Both the position numbers and the translations under genes were made by a program. Shown one piece after another: positions 50,701 through 60,484 of a stretch of 64,000 bases of DNA. Numbering within the stretch: position 1 is the stretch's first letter; each line of letters starts with the position of its first letter. This DNA is from Crambe crambe (taxonomy: Eukaryota; Porifera; Demospongiae; Poecilosclerida; Crambeidae). Below the pieces are notes generated by a model. It ran no database searches. It saw nothing but the letters and a program-made list of their open reading frames with translations, and was not told where the DNA came from. The stretch covers positions 5,394,001 to 5,458,000 of the forward strand of contig OZ004582.1 in the NCBI GenBank assembly GCA_963924555.1, written 5' to 3'.

Positions 50701-53700
50701 TTGCAACCATGATGATACTTTTCGTGCCATCACTAATGAGCATTACAAAGTATGCGTGAATTACCCGATGAAATGTCCGTTCAACTGTGGCGTGAAGGGG
50801 ATACGTCGATGCGATTTGCCGAAACACGAGGAAGGATGTCCACTCAGACCGATGGAGTGCCCCTTCGTTAAAGTAGGCTGCAAAACCAGGCCCTTGCAGA
50901 AAGATATCGGGGAGCATTTGGCCACAAATTCACCCGGCCATATTGAAATGATGTCAAAGTCACTCGACTCGCTTCAAAGAAGGGCCCAGAAAGCCGAAAA
51001 GGAAGCTGTGAGGAAAACAGAAGAGCTTGAACAGCTTCAAAAACATGACGAGTCGACGAAACGCATCATTGGTAAGAAGATGCTTGCAATAGCAGGAAAT
51101 GCTAATGAGTTGCTCAAATCGTGTGTTGAGAACCAACGCTTTGCTATCCAATCGATTCGCTCGCTAACAGACGAGTCTTTCCATATACAAGGGATCGGGC
51201 AGCCCCTGGTGTTTCAGATGATTAATTTCTCTGAGTTCAAACGCAGTGGCAAGCCATGGTACAGTGCTCCGTTTTATGTTGCAGATGGCTACAAAATGTG
51301 TCTGGCTGTCTACGCCAGTGGGAGTGGCATCGGAGCAGGAACGTTCATTTCAATCTCCCTCTGCCTCATGCAGGGCGAGTTCGACGATGAACTAAACTGG
51401 CCGATAGAATTACCCTTTCATCTCATCGTGGAAGGACTTCGTAGTGAAGACACCAGCGGAGGAAGCAACACTCCCGAGACTCCAAAAACGTACATGTATT
51501 TCCACTCTGATACACCGCAAGGAAAAGTGACTGAGAGCATTCTCGTTGAGGCCCGAAAATGTGAGAATTTTGTCACTCAGGAGCAGGCAGAAAACATGCT
51601 ATTGTACTACGATGCAATCACTTTCCAGATAACAGCCGAGTCCGAGTTTTTATGAGAGGGTCAATTGAGAGAGGAATTTTCGTTCTTTGAAACACTAACA
51701 TCATTTTAGCTGAACACACTTCTAAAATTATAAGTACATACCCTGAATATGGCCAAACAAAACTATTCCCTAGCTTATTATTATCATTACATACTCATGT
51801 TTTCAACACATCCACACATACTTATCATTATATACCAAAAAAAAAACAACATTTTTGAACCTTGAACCTGATTTTTATACAGGTTGTAATCTTACTATCC
51901 TAAACATACCTGGTACATTCATTTCCTTACTTTATTACATACACTACATCTGCTGTTTCTTTTGTGTGTGAATTAAATTTTTTGTGAACTTACCACGTAA
52001 TTTTTAACCAAGTCTTCATAGTCGAGAATTTTTTCTTTCCGGTTTGCTCCACTCAGTTCATCCAGAGCTAAAAATGAACGAAATATGTAGCCACTGTCAC
52101 CATATGATAGAGAACATCCCTTATCATAAGTAGCTATAGGGCTCTGGCCCTCCATTAGCACACCATTACATAATTATGATTGTCATTGTTGAACAAGACA
52201 ATGAATAAGGTTATGCAATGTGGCACATGGAAAAAGGTCATTTCAGTGTGTGGCATATGGAATGTATAAAGAATGTGGAAGTCCTTCTTGGATCTAGAAT
52301 TCCATTGGAGAACCATGATACACTTGGTAGACTTTTATAAACAACACTATTTCTAGTGTTCATGAAATTAAAATAGAGCAGCTATATATATATATAACAC
52401 ATAATTATAATGAATAATGTGCTATAGATGTTTATGGTGTGATGACCACACCAAGATCAAGTTACTAGATCTATGCTATTCATAGAAATTGGAGATGTGA
52501 TCATATCCTACTTACATAATCATATCAACTGATTCTATAAATAGTACGTGTTATATATATATCCTATATCTAGTAGTTCATTTATAGACCTACATCATTT
52601 AGCTGTGATCACCATTACCTAATTCTTGTATTAACAATGATGACTATACATTAATTTGCAACAACCAAAATTAATTATGAACAGTGGAAGTCAGCTTGGG
52701 GATATGATAATTGTAAGACTCGCACCACTGATTGGCGTTTATCTCGTGTCACTTCTGACTTTGTCAAACTGACTTTCACAGCTAATAAGTACAAACAGCT
52801 GTAGCACATTTACTCTGTACACCATTTAGAATCTTGGCTGTTGCATAATATGGCTGATGATTGACACCAAGCATATGACTCACCCATCGGTTCAACTCCC
52901 TGAAATGTTGTTCCCATTCTTGCTTCAGCTACCATAGCAGTGAGGTGATCTCTACCAGTAGCAACATAGTTATTGAAAGCACCTTCAAATTTATCGTCCA
53001 TATCACCACCATCATCTCCAAGCAAGAGAGATTCTTCATCTTCATGATCTGAGTAATCTAAGTGATAGCATACAGTAATCAGGGTTTCATCTAGGAATTT
53101 CACCTTGAGGGGGAAGCTCACCGATTGCATGGCCGTAGGCCACAGCAAGGGGGATGTACACTGAAGTATCCCAAATTGGTCCTTAATTACTCCCTTTGGT
53201 GACTACATGTAACGACCTGTGGTCACCAAAGGGTTGGGGGGGGGGGAGGGAAGAGCTTGGGACCCCACCCCCTACAGATAATTCACAGTTGGGACATTTC
53301 AGTAATGATAATTATGTAGCTAAGTCAATGTTTACTGAAATGCAATATTCTATGTGCCCATGCGATTCTGATGTGAAAAGTAAACAGGAGATTATATGGA
53401 GAAGTAATTAAAATAATAAACTTAAGATTCAGACTTTCCCATGCATGTATGTGTACTAGGGGAATTCCTTACCATCTCCTAGAGGATGATAGTCTTCCAC
53501 ATTATCCTGTTCTGCCTCCTCCTCCTTCAAGGCTTGTTGCTCTAGCAACAGAGCATGTTCTTTACGTAGCTGGATCTAAATAATAAAAGTGTATGTACAA
53601 TGTATATGCTAGAAATGGACTGTAACTGAATTTTCTAAAGAAAAAAAAAAGGGGCTAAAGGATCCAGCCTTAGGAGATATTCATACTATCAAAGGTCACG

Positions 53701-55611
53701 AAAGGACTTTGCCTTAGATACCGTATAGCGGGAAATTTCGTTGGTTCCAATTTTTGTTTAGGGTGGAAAAAAACCTTGTTTTATCAATAAAAAAACAACT
53801 CCATTTACATGACCTTTGACCTTGCATTTTATGTTATAAAAAAATCTTAAAAAGCTTGATCGATTGCAGGATTCGGTATGTTTCGAGCTCTGTTAATGCT
53901 CTCGTGTATGCATGTGTTATAAAGAGCTTAGAGCTAGCTAGCTGTCTGTGGTAGCTATTATGTGATGCGAAGATACCAGACATCTGGGACGCTTCCATGG
54001 AAGAGAGGAAGTTGACAACCCCCACAAATCATTTTGCTGTAGCAATAATGCAAGAAACAGTCATATAGCCACCCCAAACTATTTGCTCCGTTTTCCTACG
54101 TAGAGGTAGCCTCATCCCCAGGCTCTCATGTGTGCACGGAAGTGGGGAGGGGAAGAAAGAGAGCCTGGTACACACTGACTGCACATGCTCAGGTTTTTCA
54201 CAGAAATCTGTGAATTTGTATTCTTCCATAATTCTTCGGTTCATTCTACGTACAAATTGTAATAATGATGTCATTGATTCATAATGTCGACAATGGAGTG
54301 TCTAGTGTTCCTAGTGCTGCTAGCTTTGAAGAAGACGGACTTGGAAGGCTAGGTTTTAGCGATCTCTCCTTGAAGGATGAGCAGCATCTGTCTATCAGAG
54401 CCGTTTACAAAGGAAGCAGCGTATTCCTACCGGCTTTGGGAAGAGCTGTGTTATGAAATCCTCCCTTTTGTGATGGAACACTATAACCAACTTGACGCTT
54501 CCAAGAGCTGTGCTGTACTGGTAGTTTCTCCCCTGATTGTAGATCTAATTGTAGCACATCGAAGTATCATCACGTGTCATACTGAGAGAACACACCAAGC
54601 GGCAGAAGTCGCACATGATGAAATCTACGATCACTGTGTACCAGGCTCTCTTTCTTTCCCTCCCTACTTCCGTGCGTGCGCGAGAGCCTGGGGATGAGGC
54701 TAACATAGAGGAGGATCTAGGTTCTAGATGGTAGACCAAGCTAGTTAGCAGCTGCTAGGTGTACATGTGGTGCACATGTGGCACATCACACATGCATGAT
54801 TGTGTTCGCTTTATTAATAATGTTTGCGCATGGCAAGTATAAAAATTAATCGGGGGGCTAATCAACAACAGTAACGAAATGAAAAGACCAACAAAAATTT
54901 CCCACTATACAGTATGTGTTTTACCCTCACAATAATGGGTGTGCATCATTTAGAACTTCAGTCTAACAGAATTAGATATTGCTCACCAATCTCATATTAT
55001 CCCTTCTCTTTTGCTTCAATCTGTTTTTTACTTCAGCCCAATAGTAGCCCTCAAATTCTGTAAAATTTATCACATATTATTAATCTCCTTCTCTCACAAG
55101 AATTCACTGCACATAATACATACCAGAGGAGAGAGGTGCTTTCAATGGATTTTTAGGAAATGTAGATGAACAGGAATAAACTGGAAGAGAAAGACAAATA
55201 ATAACCAAGCTGGCTTCATGAGAATAGATAACGATTAATTTATGTCAGGTATAATGTGTAATGGGACTGGTAGATTTTTCAGAACTATCTAGATCTTGGT
55301 GAATGGTGGTCATTGCCCCAATATGGACTATTGTGGAGGATCTCGTTTCCCTGGAAATATTCGTTACACAAGTTAATGTATTGGCCCATCAATGCACTGC
55401 AATTTCTAATTGGTCGCTGTAATCATAATTACACTCCAGTATTAGCCACAGCATTAAATTATTAATATATCTCATCTCCTTATTCATGTATGCTTACTTG
55501 ATCGTTGAATGAATTTCATAAGAGACTCAGTAGGCATGCCACGAGTGTCATCATTTTTCCTTTTCCGGCTTTTTTTGGTTTGTAGGCTTGGAAGAATCTT
55601 GTATGTGGTTC
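38743..55611 (-). CDS. NCAPH2: Condensin II subunit H2 (kleisin-beta), C-terminal and middle exons
   Basis: Kleisin subunit of condensin II, which acts in chromosome compaction. Exons in transcript order: 55611-55498, 55180-55124, 55057-54987 (FEGYYWAEVKNRLKQKRR), 53575-53473, 53057-52884 (acidic, DYSDHEDEESLLLGDDGG), 52067-51994 (YEDLVKNYV), 39873-39772 (AHAYIQETEVSKRVQQWE), 39488-39410 (FDIHDYGARVMDEF), 39223-39138, and 38889-38743 (ANDYNMEI, AVDSMSLTLL, TAA stop). The C-terminal winged-helix region (LQLANDYNMEI, AVDSMSL) matches vertebrate NCAPH2 closely. The intron 51993-39874 is 12.1 kb and contains a TRAF gene on the other strand. The intron after LALE starts with GC (GGAG|GCAAGT). The N-terminal SMC-binding exons were not found, so the gene is partial or extends beyond 55611. 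Its 3' end is 116 bp from the kinase-kelch stop. Confidence 0.88.
39999..40079. repeat. 27-bp tandem repeat, three units
   Basis: Unit GGGTGAAAGGTCATTATCAC plus TAGTGTG, repeated three times without visible change, inside the large NCAPH2 intron. Confidence 0.92.
40245..45530. other. Part of the large NCAPH2 intron, no gene seen
   Basis: AT-rich. Contains a direct duplication (41112-41161 and 41184-41234, starting AGTGTTGGTCAGTG). A block at 43430-43460 (CACATGCTCAGTTTACCCAAGG) recurs near 62700, and part of its flank recurs near 39905. Short open frames here overlap repeats and have no recognisable domain. Confidence 0.6.
41112..41234. repeat. Direct repeat, two units of about 50 bp
   Basis: Unit beginning AGTGTTGGTCAGTGTATGTT and ending AAGCCAATTCTTTAAT, at 41112-41161 and 41184-41234, separated by 22 bp. 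Confidence 0.85.
45533..51655 (+). CDS. TRAF-family protein: RING, TRAF zinc fingers, coiled coil, TRAF-C/MATH-like domain
   Basis: Main exon about 50237-51655. Counting from the first ATG at 50231, the RING covers residues 32-70 (CKLC, CCGAHYCQGC, CPSC), TRAF-type zinc fingers about 90-235 (CPHHKKGCKWMGEL, CPNKCG, CPFNCG), a coiled coil about 243-285 (RRAQKAEKEAVRKTEELEQL), and a divergent MATH region at the end. The ATG at 50231 lies in TTTTATGCAG, which looks like a splice acceptor, so translation may start at 50246 (MNNTMPKMDH). Alternatively it starts in a 24-codon exon 45533-45604 (MAAKSLIGRFGSMGNINQTA), whose phase-0 GTATGG donor fits that acceptor. Family role: adaptor/E3 ligase downstream of TNF/Toll-type receptors. 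It is nested antisense in an NCAPH2 intron. The main exon is confident; the 5' exon is tentative. Confidence 0.85.
45605..50220. other. Putative TRAF intron 1, within the NCAPH2 intron
   Basis: No coding region supported. Contains a palindrome-rich stretch at about 48008-48130 made of TGTATACATGCATGTACAT-type repeats. Several short open frames lack domains. Confidence 0.5.
51656..51993. other. TRAF 3' flank inside the NCAPH2 intron
   Basis: AT-rich with an A-run near 51838; probable TRAF 3' UTR. No gene on the other strand until the NCAPH2 exon at 51994. Confidence 0.5.
53192..53233. repeat. Inverted repeat (CCCTTTGGTGAC)
   Basis: 12-bp perfect arms CCCTTTGGTGAC and GTCACCAAAGGG with an 18-bp loop, followed by a G-run. 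In an NCAPH2 intron. Confidence 0.75.
54107..54702. mobile_element. Helicase-derived TIR element with 9-bp TSD, in an NCAPH2 intron
   Basis: 596 bp. The ends TAGCCTCATCCCCAGGCTCT and its inverted partner pair over about 72 bp with a few mismatches. Target duplication ACGTAGAGG (54098-54106) / ACATAGAGG (54703-54711) differs at one base. Each TIR contains an inverted pair, CCAGGCTCTC and GAGAGCCTGG, the same design as 12565-13912. The interior (+) reads as a damaged RecQ-like N-terminus: LSLKDEQHLSIRAVYKG, then a frame change, then CYEILPFVMEH and VLVVSPLIVDL. The Walker A region is broken. Confidence 0.85.
54272..54600 (+). pseudogene. RecQ-like helicase remnant inside the 54107-54702 element
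   Basis: Two frames cover the Q-motif-like DLSLKDEQ, the helix before motif I, the helix after it (CYEILPFV) and motif Ia (VVSPL). The PTGxGKS loop is replaced by FLPALGRA, with a frame change near 54450. Non-functional. Similar in extent to the gene at 12766-13245, which also stops before the DEAH box. Confidence 0.65.
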
Positions 55612-56443
55612 CTGTATGGATTGCATATGCTCCTAAACCATGCAGACATAATTTAAGCCCTATGTTTTTACACATACATACATGTACACTTATTTTACCA
55701 CTGAAATTAATGCATTAATCATTTAAAATCAAACTGCTCATGTTTACAATTAAGAGATCAGGAGACCCATTAGTGTTTTGATGTAGGGATTGTTGCATTT
55801 AGCAGAATTCCCTCAGAGTTAAGTAATTATGTGGTGGTGCTCATAGGTAATTTTCAGTGTTTATAACATTAAATTCTACTAATTACACACTAGTCAGTTC
55901 ATGATGCAGCATTTGCTATGTAGCTTGGCATTCAAAGTTCAGTGGGACAGAGCTGGGTGTGTTTCTATGAACATGTGCTGTTCATTCAAAAACCGTTCCA
56001 AAGATATACTCCCATCAGCCACCACTGATGACATACGTAGAGATGAGGGTCTGTCATGATGAGAGCAGAAACAATGAAGACATTGCTGTTTCAAGTGTTC
56101 AGATCAGATCTATAGTCATTATTGCGTGATTTCAAACCCTCAATTAATTATTCCTCTTACAAGTAGATCCCCTCTCACTCATCCAAGGAACTGTAGCAGA
56201 CCGTCTAGCCCCCTGCTTCCAGGACACTTTATGTATAGCTAGTATCATAATAATTATTCAAACACACACTTCCTTGATTGATGATGTATAACCACAAGTT
56301 TACATAGCCTATCTATGAGGTTGACCTTTGTTACTTCTTTATGTAAGGGCTGTGCTCATAAGGGCCTACACTTTTAGCTATCAAGTTGTTGTAGCTATAG
56401 TTATACTTTTGAGCTTATAGCAGCTATCTACAAAATTTGATAC
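55612..56443. other. Spacer upstream of the transporter array
   Basis: No NCAPH2 N-terminal exon or other gene recognised on either strand. Confidence 0.5.
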
Positions 56444-58300
56444 ATGGAAAATACCAAGTACAAAGCTGATGAGAGTTGTACAATTGAGACTACAAAAGCT
56501 GATGAAAATACTCCAATAATAACAAAATTTCAAAATCGAAAGTCATCGTACAGAAAAAGATGTAGTTTGAGGAATGTATGCATCAGTTCCAATTCAGCAC
56601 TTCTGATTCTATTATGGTCGTTTCTGATGTCGTTGTTCTATAATATGGCATTTTATCCGGATAGTTATAGTGAGGTATTTTTCGCTACTGTTCCCTTATA
56701 TGTATCACTACCTGCTTATGGTGTCAGTGCTCTTGTGATGATTTTCTATCCATTAGCTGGTTTCCTTGGTGATGTGAAGTGTGGAAGATTCAAAATAATA
56801 ACAAAAAGTCTCAAGTTAACTATCATTGGAATAATGACATCACTTATTTCAGCTGGGATAATAACTGGCTTTGTTTTTCTAGTAAGTGATGAATCTGCAT
56901 ATGTCACTACGATTATAATAGGCTCTTTAATAATGAGTCTTTTTTATATTGCTGCATTTTGCTCTTTACTAATATTACTGACAGCATTTATTTCCTTCCG
57001 TGCTAATGTTATTCAGTTTGGCATGGATCAACTCCACGACTCGCCAGCTCAAGATTCGAGCTCTTTCATTCACTGGTATATCTGGGTCTTTTATACCAGC
57101 ATGGTCATAGCACAAATCCCATGGCTCATGTTTTCCATTTCATTCAACTGGCAAGAAAAAAGAATTATGTACATACCAGGGTTATGCATAGTGTCTATGA
57201 TAATGGTTATAGTTGTAGTCCTTCTCATCATTTCTCTGCGTGTGGTACGTCACAGACAGAGGTGGTTTCTGATTGAGCCTGGTCTGGAAAATCCTTATAA
57301 AAAGGTCTACAGAGTAACAAAGTTTGCCAGGCAGCACAAGATCCCAGTTCGCAGGAGTGCCTTCACTTACTGTGAGGATGAAATACCTTTAGGACTGGAC
57401 CTTGGCAAGGAGAAATATGGAGGTCCCTTCACCACTGAACAGGTAGAGGACGTCAAAGCTTTCTATGGAATACTCAAGGTCCTGTTTTCCATTGGACCAG
57501 CATTTGCACTAGAAACAGCTACAAACTCAATGCTTCCCTTCTTTGCTTACAACTGGTTTTATGCCTGTACCAGTACATTTGATTATGGTTCAATCCAAAC
57601 AGAAAATGATTTCATTAAAATATTCATGATCAACAATAGCCTACTATCACCTCTCCTCATAGCTGTCCTGATCCCTCTTTACCTTTGTTTCTTTCGTCGA
57701 ATCATTTCCCCTTATATTCCAGGAATGTTGAAAAGAATGGGAATTGGAATGATATTGAATTTTCCATCTTTGCTCTGTTTCATGGTGGTTGCGATTATCA
57801 CGACTAAAAGAAATGCTAATGGAGAAGATTTTGAATTGTATCATTGTTATAACATCACTAACTCCACAGTACTATCACTGCCACTCCAAGACACATCTTT
57901 GCTGATCATACACTACATTATGTCAGCTTTCTCAAGGATGCTACTCTACATTGGAATGTTTGAGTTCATCTGTGCCCAGAGCCCCCACTCCATGAAAGGT
58001 CTGCTTATAGGTTTGTCATATGCCATCAAGGGTCTATTCCAACTCTTGGCTGTGGGTCTTGCAATTCCTTTTGTTCTTTTGAAACATGACACAACATCTT
58101 ATATGCTTTTGAATTATGAAATCCCTGGCTTAGGTTATGGCTACTACATAACTAACTTGGCCCTTGGAACTATTGCTTTTATCATGTATGCGTACACTGC
58201 TTGGAAATATAAATATCGAGTGAGAGATGAACCTTCTAAGGAACGTCAGTATGCTGAAGACTACTACTCCAACATACAGGAAGAACCTAACTATGATTAA
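56444..58300 (+). CDS. POT/SLC15-like proton-coupled peptide (or histidine) transporter
   Basis: Single-exon frame of 618 residues, usual length for the family. Hydrophobic segments fit about 12 TM helices. Family-like motifs: FYPLAGFLGDVKCGRF (cf. the POT GR-motif region after TM2), NVIQFGMDQLHDS (cf. FGADQ), and FTTEQVEDVKAFYGILKVL before the second helix bundle. POT proteins import di/tripeptides or histidine with protons, in plasma membrane or endolysosomes; SLC15A4-like is the nearest guess. The N-terminus is a short acidic cytosolic tail with Thr/Glu and the C-terminus is charged (EDYYSNIQEEPNYD). The ATG at 56444 is the first in frame. Confidence 0.82.
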   Translation: MENTKYKADESCTIETTKADENTPIITKFQNRKSSYRKRCSLRNVCISSNSALLILLWSFLMSLFYNMAFYPDSYSEVFFATVPLYVSLPAYGVSALVMIFYPLAGFLGDVKCGRFKIITKSLKLTIIGIMTSLISAGIITGFVFLVSDESAYVTTIIIGSLIMSLFYIAAFCSLLILLTAFISFRANVIQFGMDQLHDSPAQDSSSFIHWYIWVFYTSMVIAQIPWLMFSISFNWQEKRIMYIPGLCIVSMIMVIVVVLLIISLRVVRHRQRWFLIEPGLENPYKKVYRVTKFARQHKIPVRRSAFTYCEDEIPLGLDLGKEKYGGPFTTEQVEDVKAFYGILKVLFSIGPAFALETATNSMLPFFAYNWFYACTSTFDYGSIQTENDFIKIFMINNSLLSPLLIAVLIPLYLCFFRRIISPYIPGMLKRMGIGMILNFPSLLCFMVVAIITTKRNANGEDFELYHCYNITNSTVLSLPLQDTSLLIIHYIMSAFSRMLLYIGMFEFICAQSPHSMKGLLIGLSYAIKGLFQLLAVGLAIPFVLLKHDTTSYMLLNYEIPGLGYGYYITNLALGTIAFIMYAYTAWKYKYRVRDEPSKERQYAEDYYSNIQEEPNYD

Positions 58301-58469
58301 TTAGATGTGCCACTTCATCCATTTACATAACTTCCTTTCACCTGACCTACATGCATGTAGTAGTAGATGTAATGTTGTCGTGCACAATGTAGATAATGTG
58401 ATTGTTACCAGATGATTGTTGTAGAGAAAAACCAGAACATAATGACACGCAAAACGCCCACGCTCATTA

Positions 58470-58474
58470 ATAAT

Positions 58475-58513
<39 letters not shown>
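58470..58513. repeat. (AAT)n microsatellite
   Basis: About 14 units of TAA/AAT just downstream of the intact transporter. Confidence 0.95.
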
Positions 58514-58519
58514 CTTCTT

Positions 58520-58833
58520 CTTGACAGCCATAACTCCCGACTGCTTCATCCTATATTTACGATCTTGGTACCATATTGAAGCTCTACACCTGATCTAAGG
58601 AATGGTATTGTTCAAATTGAAGTAAAGCTCAAGTCCTAATTGTCAATTGCCGTTCGAGTGCCTTCGTGGACGCTTGACAGCCATAACTCCTGACTGCTTC
58701 ATCCTATATCTACGATCTTGGTACCATCTTGAAGCTCTACACCTCAGGTAAGGAATGGTATCGTTCAAATTGATCAAATTGAAGTAAAGCTCAAGTCCTA
58801 ACTGTCAATTGCCATTCGAGTGCCTTCGTGGAC
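58520..58833. repeat. Tandem repeat, two units of about 153 and 161 bp
   Basis: Units 58520-58672 and 58673-58833 start CTTGACAGCCATAACTCC and end GTGCCTTCGTGGAC. The second has a 9-base internal duplication (CAAATTGAT). Confidence 0.92.
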
Positions 58834-59057
58834 AACTCAAATTCTCGAACGCTTTGTAGACAGCACAGTTAGTTTATACACTTCATAGATGCTATGTAGA
58901 CGTTTCGTAGACAACATTAGAACGCTAGAACACTTCGTAGACACTGTTGAGAAAAAAACTGTCTTGCTGAGTTGCGGTGGGCGTGGTAAGATTATTTGGT
59001 AAAGGGTCGTTCTAGACATCTTTAGCCACGCCCCTTGAAAAAAGTGTGCAAACAAGT

Positions 59058-59362
59058 GAGAGTAAAAACATTTCTTCTAAATGAAAGAGTGATGTAGGCT
59101 TGAGTACATGACCCTACATCGCTGCATGGACTGCTCTGCTAACTGTCATAAAATTGACATAAACCCTACATCGCTGCAAGGTGTAGCCAAAAAGGATCGT
59201 ATGGCAGCAGCAATGTAGGGTTTATGTCAATTTTATGACAGTTAGCAGAGCAGTCCATGCAGCGATGTAGGGTCATAGCCAGCACCTTGTTTCCGTACTT
59301 TTTATAGTCATGTACTCAAGCCTACATCACTCTTTCATTTAGAAGAAATGTTTTTACTCTCA
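59058..59362. mobile_element. Foldback (long palindromic) element
   Basis: Left arm 59058 to about 59180 and right arm about 59203-59362 are inverted copies (TGAGAGTAAAAACATTTCTT outermost; CCCTACATCGCTGCATGGAC inside). One arm has about 40 extra bases. The arms would form a hairpin of more than 100 bp. Non-coding MITE-like element. Confidence 0.9.
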
Positions 59363-60484
59363 TAAAATTAGCTTATTAGCTTATAACCATGTTAGCTAGC
59401 AGAGCATATAATATATATGTATGTAGAATATAAATATCACAAACTCCAGAGCCAACCCGCTAGTGTGGGGCTCGCTCAGGCTTGCTTATAAATTTGCTTA
59501 TTAATTTGCTGACCTTTCACTGTGCCCTTTCACTGAGGTGAAAGGTCAGGCCAAGAAGTACAGCTCCTTATAGTGCAGAATACTGAAGCTTGAAGACCAT
59601 AACTTGATAACGACAGGGAAGATTTTTCATAATGTATGCCAATTGAATTGATTATGACTATAATGCTAACTAGACACTAACATGAACCACACAATGCCTG
59701 TAGCTACACATTGGTCAGCAAAGTCAATCAAAGAGGGTTTTTCAAAATGCTACAGATGAGAGAAGATCATTGCAGCTGCTTGGCATGCATGTGCTTTGAT
59801 CGTATATGGTAAAGATTGTCAACATGCAGAAGGTAGTGCAATTTCTGATCCGATGCGCAGTCCAAAATGAAGTAGAGTTAGGCGCTGTAAGTTAATAGCT
59901 TATAGTTTGGTGATATTGGTGATGGATAAGGGGTTACTTGACTGAAGTTCACTCTCTTGTTGCTGAACTTTTTTGAACTGCCCTACTTTTCTTTTATATT
60001 TAGAATAATACTACAGGATCGATTCATGAACAATGAGTGCATTTACAGTTTGTGCTCACTTAAGAAGTTCATTGAGAAATCTGTGGGTATGAGTTGAGTG
60101 AGAAATTTGAGTACAAATCATAAACTCACAACTAGCATCTACAGTAGAAATTATTCTCACAAGTACTGACAAGTTTCAAGATTATATGTCACGTTACCAA
60201 CACTAGGCACTTCATTCTATGTTGGCATAAGATTATTGGGTATTTGTTAATGGTGCATAAATGGCTATCTATTACAAACGCATTCAATGATAATCAGTAC
60301 AATCATATAATTATATTATATTACATTGCTTTTGTTATTGCTATAACAAATCATGTTAAATTTATCAACACAATGTTGATACACTTTTGATTTCAGACTC
60401 TCCATTCTAAAAAAATATATATTATACTGAAGAGTGCAGAAAATTCGTCAGAATCAGGAATATACGCATTTACAAGACTGGATC

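Larger units (their letters stand above)
58301..60433. other. Spacer with tandem and foldback repeats
   Basis: Contains an AAT microsatellite, a two-unit tandem repeat (58520-58833) and a 305-bp foldback element (59058-59362). No gene supported. Confidence 0.65.
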
